A DNA stretch of 64,000 nt from CALDOK01 sp964481655 (GCA_964481655.1 CAYZVO010000008.1:1-64000), one strand, 5' to 3'; shown: positions 42,063-53,002, counted from the first letter of the stretch. Numbers and translations: made by a program. The notes: a model not told the origin generated them from the sequence alone.

Positions 42063-43601
42063 ATGTCAACGCGCCGGATCGCCGTTCCGATGAACCGCGT
42101 CGAGGGCGACCTCGAGGTCCACGCCGAGCTGCGCGACGATCTCGTGGTCCGGGCCTGGTGCTCGGGCACCCTCTACCGGGGCTTCGAGACCCTGATGGTC
42201 GGCCGGGGCTCCCTGGACGGGCTGGTCATCACCCCCCGCATCTGCGGGATCTGCAGCACCTCCCACCTGCACGCCGCCGCGCTGGCTCTCGACCAGATCC
42301 ACCACGCCCGGGTGCCCGCGGAAGGGCAGCGGGTGCGCAACGTGGCCCTGATGGCGGAGCACCTGCAGAGCGACCTGCGGCAGCACGCCCTGATGTTCTG
42401 CCCCGACATGCTGCACCCCAGCTACGCCGACACGGCGCTGTACGACGCAGCGGTGGAGCGCTACGCCCCCAACGCGGGCCGGGTGACCCTCGAGGTGGTG
42501 CGCCGCACCCGCCGCCTGCTGGACATCATCGCGATCCTGGGTGGGCAGTGGCCCCACTCGAACTTCATGGTCCCCGGGGGCGTGGTCTGCCTGCCCACCC
42601 AGGCGGACCTGCAGCAGTGCCGGCTGCTGCTCGCCGAGTACCGGCGCTGGTACGAGGCGCAGGTGCTCGGTTGCTCCATCGAACGTTGGCACCAGCTGCG
42701 CGGGGTCGACGAGCTGGACGCCTGGCTGGCCGAGCGGCCAGAGCACGCCAGCAGCGAGGTGGGCTTCCTGCTGCGCTGGGGCGCAGCCCACGACTGGGCC
42801 GAGCTGGGCGCCCACGACTGCAGTTTGATCTCCTACGGCTCTCTGGTGCTCCCCGGGGGATCCCAGGTGCGCGGTCGCAAGCGATCCTCGGTGCTCATGA
42901 CCGGCGGCGTGGCCAGCAACGGGCACGTCCGCCCCCTGGTCCAGGCCGAGATCAGCGAGCACATCGCCTGCTCATGGTTCCAGGGCTACGAGGGCGGCCG
43001 CCACCCGTCCCGGGGCGTCACCATGCCCTACGCCACCGGGCTCGAGGGAGACCGCTACAGCTGGGCCAAGGCGCCCCGCTACCAGGACCGCCCCGCCGAG
43101 ACCGGGGCCCTGGCCGAGCTGGTGGTGGGCGGGCACCCGCTGCTGCAGGACATGGTCGCCAGCCGGGGCTCCACGGTGCTCGCCCGCCAGCTCGCCCGGC
43201 TGGTGCGCGGCGCCGAGCTGCTCCCGGCCATGCAGACCTGGCTCGAGGAGATCGATCCGGGGGGTGAGTTCTACCGCTCCCCCGATCCCTACGACGGCGG
43301 CGAGGGCGTGGGCCTCACCCAGGCCTCCCGGGGCGCCCTGGGTCACTGGGTGCGCATCGAGGACGATCGCATCGCCCACTACCAGATCATCACCCCCACC
43401 GCCTGGAACGCCTCCCCCCGGGACGCCAACGGGGTGCCGGGGCCCATGGAGACCGCCCTGGCGGGGACCCGACTGCCCGCGCCGGACGCCCCGGTCCAGC
43501 TGGGCCACGTGGTGCGGTCCTTCGATCCCTGTCTGGTGTGCACGGTGCACACCCTGCAGCCCAGCGGCGCGACCCGCCGGCTCCGGCTGGGGGTGGGATG
43601 A
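42063..43601 (+). CDS. [NiFe] hydrogenase large (catalytic) subunit, group 2-like
   Basis: 512 residues from ATG 42063. The NiFe-binding pairs are intact: RICGICSTSH (about residues 58-67) and SFDPCLVCTVH near the C-terminus. A 16-residue tail follows the last His, the usual substrate of a maturation endopeptidase, so the enzyme is made as a precursor. FDPCxVCTVH is characteristic of group 2 enzymes (cyanobacterial-type uptake and H2-sensing types). The start lies one base after the small-subunit stop, and the stop overlaps the protease start (ATGA). The hyp genes for NiFe cofactor assembly are not in this window. Confidence 0.94.
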   Translation: MSTRRIAVPMNRVEGDLEVHAELRDDLVVRAWCSGTLYRGFETLMVGRGSLDGLVITPRICGICSTSHLHAAALALDQIHHARVPAEGQRVRNVALMAEHLQSDLRQHALMFCPDMLHPSYADTALYDAAVERYAPNAGRVTLEVVRRTRRLLDIIAILGGQWPHSNFMVPGGVVCLPTQADLQQCRLLLAEYRRWYEAQVLGCSIERWHQLRGVDELDAWLAERPEHASSEVGFLLRWGAAHDWAELGAHDCSLISYGSLVLPGGSQVRGRKRSSVLMTGGVASNGHVRPLVQAEISEHIACSWFQGYEGGRHPSRGVTMPYATGLEGDRYSWAKAPRYQDRPAETGALAELVVGGHPLLQDMVASRGSTVLARQLARLVRGAELLPAMQTWLEEIDPGGEFYRSPDPYDGGEGVGLTQASRGALGHWVRIEDDRIAHYQIITPTAWNASPRDANGVPGPMETALAGTRLPAPDAPVQLGHVVRSFDPCLVCTVHTLQPSGATRRLRLGVG

Positions 43602-44010
43602 CCCGCATCCTCTGCGTCGGCAACCGCCTGGTCGAGGCGGACAGCGCCGGGTTGGCGGTGCACGACGCCCTGGCGGCGCGGTCCCTGCCCCCGGGCGTGG
43701 AGCTGGTGGACGGGGGCCTCGGCGGGCTGCGGCTGCTGTCCCTGCTGGACGGCGCCGGGCGCGTGGTGCTGGTGGACACGGTCTCGGGCTTCACCGACGC
43801 CGGCGGGGTGGTCCAGCTGGCCCGCGAGCAGCTGGCGGCCCCTGAGCGCTGCGATCACGACAGCGGGCTGGCCTGGCTGCTGGCCCAGCTGCCCCGGCTC
43901 TGCGAGCGCGACGTCCCGGAGCTCTCCATCGTGGGCCTCGAGGCGCCCGCGGACGCCGACACCGTCGCCCGGGCGACCGCCCTGTGCCTGAGGCTGGTGG
44001 GAGGGGAGGC

Positions 44011-44014
<4 letters not shown>
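43598..44014 (+). CDS. Hydrogenase maturation protease (HupD/HybD family)
   Basis: A 138-residue protein with the family opening MTRILCVGNRLVEADSAGLAV (Gly-Asn and an acidic residue for nickel sensing), VVLVDTVSG for the second acidic ligand and CDHDSGLAWLL for the His. It would cleave the C-terminal tail of the large subunit after the final His of the DPCxxCxxH motif once nickel is inserted. It overlaps the large-subunit gene by 4 bases and the kinase gene by 4 bases, so all four genes form one translationally coupled operon. Confidence 0.9.
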
Positions 44015-45815
<1,801 letters not shown>

Positions 45816-45819
<4 letters not shown>

Positions 45820-46679
45820 CCGCCGAGCTGCATGCAGTTGGCTTGCTGGAAGGCCAGCGCCTCCTGCTCGAGCCGGGGGTGGGGCAGGGCGTGGGTGCGC
45901 TCCCCCAGCCTGGCCCAGCGCTGGACCAGGTCGTCTCCGGGGCGGCAGATGATGCTCGTCTGTGCGGGGTCCTCGAGGGCCTGCTCCAGGTGCTGTGCCC
46001 AGCGCTGGGCCCCGGCCTCGACGCAGCGGTCCCTGTGCACATCGGGCAGCCCCTCGCAGACCTCGAGATCGAGGGGGTGCATCCCGCCCAGGCCCGCCTG
46101 GTAGAAGCGCAGCCAGTAGCGGTAGCTGTGGTCCTCGCCCTCGTCCAGCAGCACGGCCCACTCGTCGTGCAGCTCGGTGGCCTCGGGCAGGGCCTCGGCG
46201 AAGCCGTCGGGTCCGTATCGGTTGACCAGCCGCTTGAGCTGGCCCTGCCACAGGTGCTGGCGGCAGTCATCGCGGAAGCGGGTCGCGCGATCGCAGTAGC
46301 TCACCGCGCGCTGCTTGCTCTTGCGGCGGACCAGCTCGGCGGCCTCGAACCAACACTCCTCCCGCCAGATGCCCTTGGGCACCATGGGGCAGAGCAGCTC
46401 GGGATCGCCGTCGGAGTTGGTGGTCGCGTGGCGGATGACCACCAGAGCGCAGTCGCCGGCCAGGTCGGGGTCCGTCAGCGTCAGGCATTCGTCCAGGCGA
46501 GGCCCCGCGTCCTCGGCGGGCCCGACCAGGGCAGACGCGTAGCGGTCCATCTGGGCGCTGAGGCTCATGCCCTGGGGCTCGGGCTCCGTGGAGCAGGTGC
46601 AGCCGGCGGCGAGGGCGAGGGCGATGGTGGCGCGGCTGGGGATGGCGGGCGGCCTCGGGCTGGGGAATGATGGCTGCAT
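45816..46679 (-). CDS. Lipoprotein of unknown function
   Basis: 287 residues. ATG 46679 gives a signal peptide with lipobox AAGC followed directly by TCSTEPEP; longer in-frame starts would lack this. The mature protein is largely helical with evenly spaced Cys (CLTLTDPDLAGDC, ECWFEAAELVRRKS, YCDRATRFRDDCRQHL, CEGLPDVHRDRC), suggesting short alpha-hairpin repeats held by disulfides, as in SEL1-like or other helical repeat proteins. No family is recognised. Its stop overlaps that of the kinase gene in the palindrome CTAG; it is divergent from the HEAT-repeat gene. Confidence 0.7.
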
Positions 46680-46712
46680 AGCGCGTCCTCGTCGGCCCTG
46701 TCGTGGCTCGGT

Positions 46713-46744
46713 TTGGCCCTGGCCACCGCCGACGATAGGGCCAA
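46713..46744. promoter_or_regulatory. 8-bp inverted repeat between divergent lipoprotein and HEAT-repeat genes
   Basis: TTGGCCCT (46713-46720) and AGGGCCAA (46737-46744) are perfect inverted repeats with a 16-base spacer, centred in the 85-base divergent region. Candidate shared operator. Confidence 0.4.
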
Positions 46745-46764
46745 CGAACCATGCAGGAGGTTCC

Positions 46765-47604
46765 ATGCGTGCTCCCATCGTCTTCGCCCTGTGCGCCCTC
46801 GCAGCCTCGGGATCGGCCCTCGCGGACGACTTCCGTCCCAAGAAGGCCAGCCCCGAGGAGCTGGTGGCCTGCCTCGAGCGCCCCAGCGCCGAGATCCGGA
46901 TCGAGTGCATCGAGTACCTCGCCGACCGGGGGCTCGTGGAGCACCAGGACGCCCTGGTACAGGCCTCGATGCTGGATCAGGCCCCCAAGGTTCGCCTCGC
47001 GGCCTTGAAGGGGCTGCGGGAGCTCGAGGCCCCCGGCCTGGCCCAGGCCGCATCGACCATGGCCCTGTCGGACGCGGCCACCTCGAACCGCGCCCACGCC
47101 CTGGGGGTGATCGAGAAGGAGCTGGGCGACGAGTCCGCTTCGGTTGTGGTCAAGGCCATGGCCGACGCCGACGCCACCATCGCCCGCAAGGCGGTGATCA
47201 TCGTGGGCAAGCGCGGCTTCTCCGAGGGTGAGCCCTGGCTGCTCGAGCACGGCACCCAGCACAGCGAGCCCGCGGTGGTGGAGCAGGCCTGGAAGAGCCT
47301 CACCCGCCTGGGCAACCCCGATCTGCGGCCGAAGGTCCACCAGGCCCTGGCGAACGGCAGCGAGTCGGTGCGCAAGGCCGTCGCCCGGGCCATGCGCGAC
47401 ACCATCCTGCCCATCGATCGCGACGCCCTCATCGGGGCCCTGGACGACAGCAACTCCCACGTGGCCCGGGACGCCGCCAAGGCGCTGGTCGCCCTCGGGG
47501 ACGCCTCGGTGGCCCCGATCCTGCGGGAGAAGGCCGCCAGCGCGGTCGAGGACTCCGTGCGGGGCGACTTCGAGAAGAGCGCCGCCAAGCTCGAGGCCCA
47601 GTAG
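46765..47604 (+). CDS. Exported HEAT-repeat protein
   Basis: 279 residues from ATG 46765 with AGGAGG just upstream. The signal peptide ends GSALADD, so the protein is periplasmic. The rest is a run of about six to seven HEAT-like helix pairs (EIRIECIEYLADRGL, KVRLAALKGLREL, SEPAVVEQAWKSLTRLGNPDL, SVRKAVARAMRDT, HVARDAAKALVALGD). Such scaffolds bind proteins; partners are unknown. It is followed by a GC-rich hairpin and then the dehydrogenase gene. Confidence 0.8.
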   Translation: MRAPIVFALCALAASGSALADDFRPKKASPEELVACLERPSAEIRIECIEYLADRGLVEHQDALVQASMLDQAPKVRLAALKGLRELEAPGLAQAASTMALSDAATSNRAHALGVIEKELGDESASVVVKAMADADATIARKAVIIVGKRGFSEGEPWLLEHGTQHSEPAVVEQAWKSLTRLGNPDLRPKVHQALANGSESVRKAVARAMRDTILPIDRDALIGALDDSNSHVARDAAKALVALGDASVAPILREKAASAVEDSVRGDFEKSAAKLEAQ

Positions 47605-47632
47605 CGCCGACGGGGGGTGAGCACCGCTACCG

Positions 47633-47657
47633 GCACCCCGGTGTCGGGTCCGGGTGC
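47633..47657 (+). terminator. GC-rich hairpin after the HEAT-repeat gene
   Basis: GCACCC (47633-47638) and GGGTGC (47652-47657) can pair across a 13-base loop, 29 bases after the stop codon. There is no T-run; weak terminator candidate. Confidence 0.3.
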
Positions 47658-47713
47658 TGGGAGCCGGGCTTGACCCCCGGCGAGGCCTGCGCAGCTTGAG
47701 CGCGGAGGTCGAC

Positions 47714-48427
47714 ATGACGAAGCAACGACCCGTCGCCGTGGTGACCGGCGGCAACCGCGGCCTTGGGCTGCAGACCTGTCGAGAGCTTGCCCAGCGGGGC
47801 TACGCGGTGGTGCTCACCGCCCGGGACGCCGAGCGCGGCCAGGACGCCGCGTCTGCGCTGCGCGACGAGGGGCTGGATGTGTCGAGCGCCGTGCTGGACG
47901 TGACCAGCCCGGCGGACGCCGCCAGCCTCGCCGCCCGGCTCGAGGGTGAGTTCGGTCAGGTGGACGTGCTGGTGAACAACGCCGGCGTGTTCCTCGAGGC
48001 GACGGCAGACGGCTCGGCTCCTGGCCTCGAGGTGGAGCCCCGGCTGGTGTGCGAGACCTTCGAGACCAACACCATCGGCCCCCTGCGGGTGGCCCAGGCC
48101 ATCGCGCCCCTGATCCCCAGCGGTGGTCGCATCGTCAACGTCTCCTCGGGCATGGGGCAGCTGAGTGACATGCAAGGCGCCTACGCCGGCTACCGCCTGT
48201 CCAAGGCCGCACTGAACGCCCTGACCCGGGTGCTGGCGGCGGAGCTGTCCGAGCGCGGCGTGCTGGTCAACGCCGTCTGCCCGGGCTGGGTGAAGACCGA
48301 CATGGGCGGCGCCAACGCAACCCGCACCCTCGAGCAGGGCGCCTTCGGCATCGTGGCCATGGCCACCCTGCCCCCCGACGGCCCCAGCGGTGGCTTCTTC
48401 CGCGACGCCGAGCCCATCCCCTGGTAG
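47714..48427 (+). CDS. Short-chain dehydrogenase/reductase
   Basis: A 237-residue NAD(P)-dependent oxidoreductase of the classical SDR family. It has the dinucleotide motif TGGNRGLG (about 13-20), NNAG near residue 90, catalytic Ser in VNVSSGMG and Tyr-x-x-x-Lys in YRLSK; the PG motif CPGWVKTDMGG follows. The sequence resembles the carbonyl-reductase-like branch (NRGLGLQTCRELAQRG). Substrate unknown; likely an aldehyde or ketone. ATG 47714 has CGGAGG upstream. The selenoprotein peroxiredoxin gene follows after 19 bases, so the two may be co-transcribed and share a role in redox detoxification. Confidence 0.92.
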   Translation: MTKQRPVAVVTGGNRGLGLQTCRELAQRGYAVVLTARDAERGQDAASALRDEGLDVSSAVLDVTSPADAASLAARLEGEFGQVDVLVNNAGVFLEATADGSAPGLEVEPRLVCETFETNTIGPLRVAQAIAPLIPSGGRIVNVSSGMGQLSDMQGAYAGYRLSKAALNALTRVLAAELSERGVLVNAVCPGWVKTDMGGANATRTLEQGAFGIVAMATLPPDGPSGGFFRDAEPIPW

Positions 48428-48446
48428 CCTCACTGCGGAGGACCCC

Positions 48447-49013
48447 ATGCGCACGCTCTCGCTGGCTTCTTGCCTGATCCTCGCCGCCTGCTCAGCCTCG
48501 GCCGAGCAGTCCACCCCCGCGGTGGCCCCCGACGGCACCGCGCTGCACGGCGGGACCCCCGTCGACGGCCTGGCGGTGCCGGACTTCGCGGTGACCGATC
48601 ATCTCGGCAACGTCCGCGGTCCCCAGGACCTCCAGGGTCGGCCCCACGTCCTGTGGTTCTACCCGATGGCCGGGACCCCTGGCTGAACCAAGGAGGGTTG
48701 CGGGTACCGCGACCTCTTCGACCAGTTCGAGGCCATCGACGTGGGCATCGTGGGCGTGAGCTTCAACAAGCCCGCCAAGAACGCCGACTGGGCCCGCGCC
48801 GAGGGCTACCAGTTCCCCCTGTGGACCGACGACGACAAGGCCCTGGCCCTGCACTACGGCGCCGTGGGCAGCAAGCTGGGCCCCATCCCCGGCCGCATCA
48901 CCGTCATCCTCGACGCCACCGGCGCCCAGGTCCTGCGCTACGACGATGTGGACGTGGGGACCCACCCAGCGGACGTGCTCGAGGACTGCAAGCGCCTGTT
49001 CGCTACCCCCTGA
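48447..49013 (+). CDS. Exported selenocysteine-containing peroxiredoxin (PrxQ/BCP type), TGA at codon 80
   Basis: A single 188-residue reading frame if TGA 48684-48686 is read as selenocysteine. The signal peptide has lipobox LAAC (Cys15), so the enzyme is a lipoprotein facing the periplasm. The frame before TGA ends LWFYPMAGTPG and after it continues TKEGCGYRDLFDQFEA, so the TGA falls exactly on the peroxidatic Cys of the PrxQ/BCP motif TPGCTxExCxxRD; Cys85 is at the resolving position (+5). The rest of the fold follows (VGIVGVSFNKPAKN, FPLWTDDD). A SECIS-like hairpin starts five bases after the TGA. It should reduce peroxides. A plain nonsense mutation is the alternative, less likely given the position and hairpin. 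It ends 11 bases into the convergent glyoxalase gene. Confidence 0.88.
48691..48718 (+). promoter_or_regulatory. SECIS-like hairpin downstream of the in-frame TGA
   Basis: Bases 48696-48703 pair with 48707-48714 (8 bp, one G-U) around a GTA loop. With G48695 bulged, four further pairs extend the stem to 48691-48718. The loop begins with G, or GGT if the closing pair opens, and lies 17 bases after the TGA. This is within the distance and loop pattern described for bacterial SECIS elements, which recruit SelB. Confidence 0.7.
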
Positions 49014-49770
49014 ACCGGTCCTTCCGCCCACGGATCTCGGCGAAGACCTCGGCGGGTGAACGCCCCTCCAGCCCCAGCGCCTCCACCATGGCCGGCTCGT
49101 CGCAGCGCAGGAAGGGGTTGAGCGCGGCCTGCTCGCCCATGGGGGTGGGGAGGGTGGGCTCGCCGCGCTGGCGGCGGGCGGTGCAGCGGGCCTCGACGGC
49201 GGCCAGGCCGGGGTCGTCGGGGAGCGAGTGGCGGGCGAAGCGCAGGTTGGCGGCGGTGTACTCGTGGCCGCAGCACAGGCGGGTGGTCGGCGGGAGGGAT
49301 CGCAGGCGGCTCAGGCTGGTCCACATCTGGTCCGGCGTGCCCTCGAAGACCCGGCCGCAGCCGTAGGCGAAGAGCACGTCGCCGGCGAAGATGCAGTCGC
49401 CGACCTGGTAGGCGATGTGGCCGCGGGTGTGCCCCGGCACGGCCAGCACCCTGGCGCTGTGCGGTCCCAGCTCCAGCTCGTCGCCGTCGCCGAGCGCTCT
49501 GTCCAGGGTGGGGAGGCGGTGGCGGTCCTCGGCGGCCCCCAGCACGGCGGCGCCGTGGCGGCTGGCCAGGACGGCGGCGCCCCCGATGTGATCGCCGTGG
49601 TGGTGGGTCAGCAGGATCCAGCGCAGCCGGAGCCCGGCCTGCTCGAGCCAGCGATGGACAGGGCCCGCCTGGCCCGGATCGACCACGGCGGCCTCTCCCT
49701 GGCCGGTCGCGATGCCCCAGGCGTAGTTGTCGTCGAAGCAGGGGATGGCGAAGGTCGGCAGGGAGATCAC
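49003..49770 (-). CDS. gloB: Hydroxyacylglutathione hydrolase (glyoxalase II)
   Basis: 255 residues from GTG 49770, overlapping the preceding stop by 4 bases. It is a metallo-beta-lactamase-fold enzyme with the dinuclear metal motif THHHGDHIGG (about 54-63), PGHTRGH, FAGDVLF and CGHEYTAANLRFA; the last matches the glyoxalase II-type substrate-binding segment, and the C-terminal helical domain is present. It hydrolyses S-lactoylglutathione to lactate and glutathione in methylglyoxal detoxification. It forms an operon with the metallophosphoesterase gene. Confidence 0.9.
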   Translation of the reverse strand: MISLPTFAIPCFDDNYAWGIATGQGEAAVVDPGQAGPVHRWLEQAGLRLRWILLTHHHGDHIGGAAVLASRHGAAVLGAAEDRHRLPTLDRALGDGDELELGPHSARVLAVPGHTRGHIAYQVGDCIFAGDVLFAYGCGRVFEGTPDQMWTSLSRLRSLPPTTRLCCGHEYTAANLRFARHSLPDDPGLAAVEARCTARRQRGEPTLPTPMGEQAALNPFLRCDEPAMVEALGLEGRSPAEVFAEIRGRKDRFRG

Positions 49771-50978
49771 GCGGGCTCCGGGGCGCGGGTGAGGGTGATG
49801 ACCACGATCTCGGGGGGCACGCCCAGCCGCACTGGCAGGTAGGCCATGCCCACCCCGCGGGAGACGATCACGGGACAATGGGGTCCCTTGCAGATGCCAC
49901 CGGCGTACCACTGGCCGTAGCGCGAGGGGATCTTGGGGGTGCCCTTGCCCGGCACCCAGACCTGGCCGCCGTGGGTGTGGCCGGCGATGATCAGGTCCAC
50001 CCGGAGGTCCTCGGGCAGGTACTCGGCGTAGTCCGGGTTGTGGGACAGCACGACGCGGGGGGTGTCCGGGTCCACGCCCTGCAGCGAGGCGGCGGCGGGG
50101 TGCTCGTCCTCCCACAGGTCGCCGAAGCCCGCCAGGACGAAGCGGTCCGGCCCGGGCTCGTCGTGGGCACCGTCGGGGCCGAGGTAGACGTGCTGCCGGT
50201 CCAGGGGGCGCACGCCGTTGGCGCGCAGGGCCTCGAGACAGGCCTCGGGTCCGGCCCAGTGGTCGTGGTTGCCCAGCACCGAGAAGCGGCCGAGGGGCGC
50301 CTCGGTGGTGCCCAGCACTCCGATGCCGTCGGGGATGGCGTTGACGGTGCGGTGCACGTAGTCGCCGGTCAACGCGATGAGATCCGGCTCGAGGGAGTTG
50401 GCCAGGTCCACCGCCCGGCGCAGGTAGGTCAGGGGCACGTAGGGGCCGTAGTGGGTGTCGGACAGCTGCACGATGCGCAGGCCGTCGGCCCACGCGGGCA
50501 GGCCTCGGATGGGCATGGAGTAGCGCCGCACCTGCAAGCGCCGGGGCTCGATGAGCACCCCCCAGGTGCCGAAGCCGATGGCGCTGAGCACCCCAGCGCC
50601 CAGCAGTCCGGTGCCGATGGTGGCCAGCGCGTCGCGACGGCCGGGCTGCTCGGGCTCAGCCGAGGGGAGCGGCAGGTGACGCCAGAGCTTCACCGCGCCC
50701 CAGGCCAGCAGCCCGAGGGCCACCGCGGTGACCGCTGCGGCCGCGGGTGGGTTCTGGTCGGGGACGTGGTGGTGGGCCAGGGGGTAGATCAGCAGCACCA
50801 GCCGCTGGGCCGGCAGGGTGATCCAGTAGGCCAGGCGGTACAGGGTGTGGCCGATGGGTTGCAGCGCAGCGGGCAGCCACAGCTCGTTGCCTTGCACCAG
50901 CGCCAGGCCCAGCAGCACCCCGGCCAGGAGTGCGGCGATGGTGATCGCGATGGGGGTGCGTGGGACGCGTCGTGCCAT
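49767..50978 (-). CDS. Membrane-anchored metallophosphoesterase
   Basis: 403 residues. The N-terminal third has about four hydrophobic segments (ITIAALLAGVLLGLALVQG, LAYWITLPAQRLVLLIYPLA, AVTAVALGLLAWGAVKLW, TGLLGAGVLSAIGFGTWG). The catalytic domain (about 165-395) has all calcineurin-like motifs: SDTHYGP, TGDYV, LGNHDHW, SHNPDYAEY and AGHTHGGQV. Related enzymes of the YkuE/YaeI type act on lipid-linked phosphates such as UDP-diacylglucosamine, but the substrate here is unknown. The stop overlaps the glyoxalase start by 4 bases. Confidence 0.9.
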   Translation of the reverse strand: MARRVPRTPIAITIAALLAGVLLGLALVQGNELWLPAALQPIGHTLYRLAYWITLPAQRLVLLIYPLAHHHVPDQNPPAAAAVTAVALGLLAWGAVKLWRHLPLPSAEPEQPGRRDALATIGTGLLGAGVLSAIGFGTWGVLIEPRRLQVRRYSMPIRGLPAWADGLRIVQLSDTHYGPYVPLTYLRRAVDLANSLEPDLIALTGDYVHRTVNAIPDGIGVLGTTEAPLGRFSVLGNHDHWAGPEACLEALRANGVRPLDRQHVYLGPDGAHDEPGPDRFVLAGFGDLWEDEHPAAASLQGVDPDTPRVVLSHNPDYAEYLPEDLRVDLIIAGHTHGGQVWVPGKGTPKIPSRYGQWYAGGICKGPHCPVIVSRGVGMAYLPVRLGVPPEIVVITLTRAPEPA

Positions 50979-51046
50979 GCACTGTTCTTACCTTGCGTGC
51001 CCGCTGCCTGTCGCCATACGTGGGCATCCTCGGCGGTGAAGCTCCC

Positions 51047-52147
51047 ATGGCCCCTCTGGCCCTACCCCACGTGCGCGTGCTCCTGGTCTCTCCTGTGGAC
51101 GGAGACGCCGAGGCCACCACCGCGCTGCTCGACGCCCACGAGCCGTCCCCCCATCGGGTGGTGCGGGTGCGCGACGCGGCGGCGGCGCTGACCGCCCTGG
51201 GCCAGGCGGAGGTCGACGTGGTGCTGCTCGACGCCGGCGTGGAGCGCGACCTCGGCCACACGCTGGTCGGCGAGGCTCGCCAGCAGGGCTTCGCGGGTGC
51301 CTTCGTGGTGCTCGCCAACACTCCGGATCGGGACGTCGATCTGGCCTCCATGCACGCCGGGGCGGCCGACTTCCTGGTGCGCGACCGCATCGACGCCCAG
51401 CGCCTCGAGCGCTCCCTGCGCTACGCGGCGGAGCACGCCCGGGTCAAGGCGGAGCTCGAGCGCTCGAACGCCGAGCTCGAGCGCTTCGCCGCCGCGGTCT
51501 CCCACGACCTGCGGCAGCCCCTGCACCTGGTCTCCGGCTACGCCGACCTGCTCGCCGTCTGCTGCGAAGGTCAGCTCCCGGGCGACGCTCAGCACGCCCT
51601 GCGGCAGATCGTCTTCGGCGCCGAGCGCATGAACGAGCTCATCGAGGACATGCTGGTCTACGCCAGGCTCTGCCGCGGCAAGCGCGCGGTGGAGCCGGTG
51701 GACATCTCCTTCGTGCTGGAGCTGGTGGAGCGCGAGCTGGCCGACGCCATCCGGAGCTCCGGTGCCGTCATCGAGCGCGGCATGCTCCCGGTGGTCCAGG
51801 GCTACAAGCCCCTGATCGAGCAGCTGCTGCGCAACCTGGTGAGCAACGCCATCAAGTTCTCCGGGCCCAGCACGCCGCGGGTCTCCGTGGGGGCCGAGTC
51901 CCGGGGCGACGACTGGCTGTTCTGGGTCCGGGATCAGGGCCCCGGCATCCCGGCGGCCTACCAGGACTGCCTCTTCGAGATGTTCACCCGGGGACCCCAG
52001 CGCGACGAGGTGCCCGGCACGGGCATCGGGTTGGCGGTCTGTGAGAAGGCCGTGCTCGACCACGGCGGGCGCATCTGGGTGGAGTCCGCCCCCGGCGCGG
52101 GGGCCACGTTCTGGTTCACCCTGCCCCGGCGCAACGGGCAGCGCTGA
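51047..52147 (+). CDS. Histidine kinase with N-terminal receiver-like domain
   Basis: 366 residues; ATG 51047 gives MAPLALPHVRVLLVSP, the first strand of a receiver domain with acceptor-like Asp in VVLLDAGVE (about residue 62) and HAGAADFLV. A short coiled coil leads to HisKA with the phosphorylatable His in AVSHDLRQPLHLVSGY and an HATPase domain (NLVSNAIKFSG, DQGPGIP, GTGIGLAV). No membrane segment is present. It resembles phytochrome-like or KaiC-associated kinases with an input receiver. The next gene starts 3 bases after the stop. Confidence 0.9.
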   Translation: MAPLALPHVRVLLVSPVDGDAEATTALLDAHEPSPHRVVRVRDAAAALTALGQAEVDVVLLDAGVERDLGHTLVGEARQQGFAGAFVVLANTPDRDVDLASMHAGAADFLVRDRIDAQRLERSLRYAAEHARVKAELERSNAELERFAAAVSHDLRQPLHLVSGYADLLAVCCEGQLPGDAQHALRQIVFGAERMNELIEDMLVYARLCRGKRAVEPVDISFVLELVERELADAIRSSGAVIERGMLPVVQGYKPLIEQLLRNLVSNAIKFSGPSTPRVSVGAESRGDDWLFWVRDQGPGIPAAYQDCLFEMFTRGPQRDEVPGTGIGLAVCEKAVLDHGGRIWVESAPGAGATFWFTLPRRNGQR

Positions 52148-52150
52148 TCC

Positions 52151-53002
52151 ATGCCCGGCGTCATCGACATCCACACGCACCTGGCCTGCCGGCAGGATGT
52201 GAACGACCCCCGGGTGATGCGCTTCCTCGAGCAGGGCCCGGTGCCCATCGGCGACGAGCCCCCGGTCGATGTGCTGCTGGCCGACATGGATCGGGGCGGC
52301 ATCGAACAGGCCGTGGTCCTCGGCAGCCCCCCCTGCGCGGGCTTCCAGCACGACGACGCCCGCCACGCTGCGGTGGTGGCCCAGCACCCGGACCGGCTCA
52401 TCGGCTTCGGCTCGGTGGACCCCTTCCGCGAGCCCGACGTGGCCGGCGCGGTGCGCCGCTGCGTCGAGGAGTGGGGCTTCCGTGGCATCGGCGAGTTCGG
52501 CTACGTCGACATCACGGACCCGGCCTGCTTTCCCCTGTACGAGGCCTGCATCGAGCACGACCTGCCGATCCTGATCCACATGGGCTCGGTGATCCCCACG
52601 GTACCCCAGCGCCTGGGCCACCCCCTGCAGCTGGACGAGGTGGTGCTGCGCTACCCGGAGCTGACCGTCATCGCCGCCCACGCCGGCGCCCCCTGGACCG
52701 AGACCCTGGCCACCGTCGCCTTCTGGCACCCGAAGGTCTGGATCGATCTGTCGGCCCTGGGCACCTACCCCAAGCTCATGCGCGTCCAGGCCATCGCCAC
52801 CCTCATGGCCGCGGGCCTGGGGGATCGGCTGCTGTTCGGCTCCGACTTCCCCGTCACCCTTCCCAGCGCCTGGCTGCGGGAGCTGCCGAGCCTCGAGCTG
52901 CCCTGGATCGCCCGCAAGTGGGCCGAGATCCCGGCCATCAGCGAGGAACAGTGGGAGGGGCTGCGGGGGGGCAACGCCCGCGCGCTGCTGAAGCTCGACT
53001 GA
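52151..53002 (+). CDS. Amidohydrolase (ACMSD/amidohydrolase-2 family)
   Basis: A 283-residue TIM-barrel metal-dependent hydrolase. Metal ligands are visible in DIHTHL (HxH, residues 6-11), LIHMG, AAHAG and FGSDFP. IGEFGYVDI fits the barrel position near the active site. Members include decarboxylases such as ACMSD and various hydrolases; the actual substrate cannot be inferred. It follows the receiver-kinase gene by three bases and probably shares its transcript. Confidence 0.87.
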   Translation: MPGVIDIHTHLACRQDVNDPRVMRFLEQGPVPIGDEPPVDVLLADMDRGGIEQAVVLGSPPCAGFQHDDARHAAVVAQHPDRLIGFGSVDPFREPDVAGAVRRCVEEWGFRGIGEFGYVDITDPACFPLYEACIEHDLPILIHMGSVIPTVPQRLGHPLQLDEVVLRYPELTVIAAHAGAPWTETLATVAFWHPKVWIDLSALGTYPKLMRVQAIATLMAAGLGDRLLFGSDFPVTLPSAWLRELPSLELPWIARKWAEIPAISEEQWEGLRGGNARALLKLD

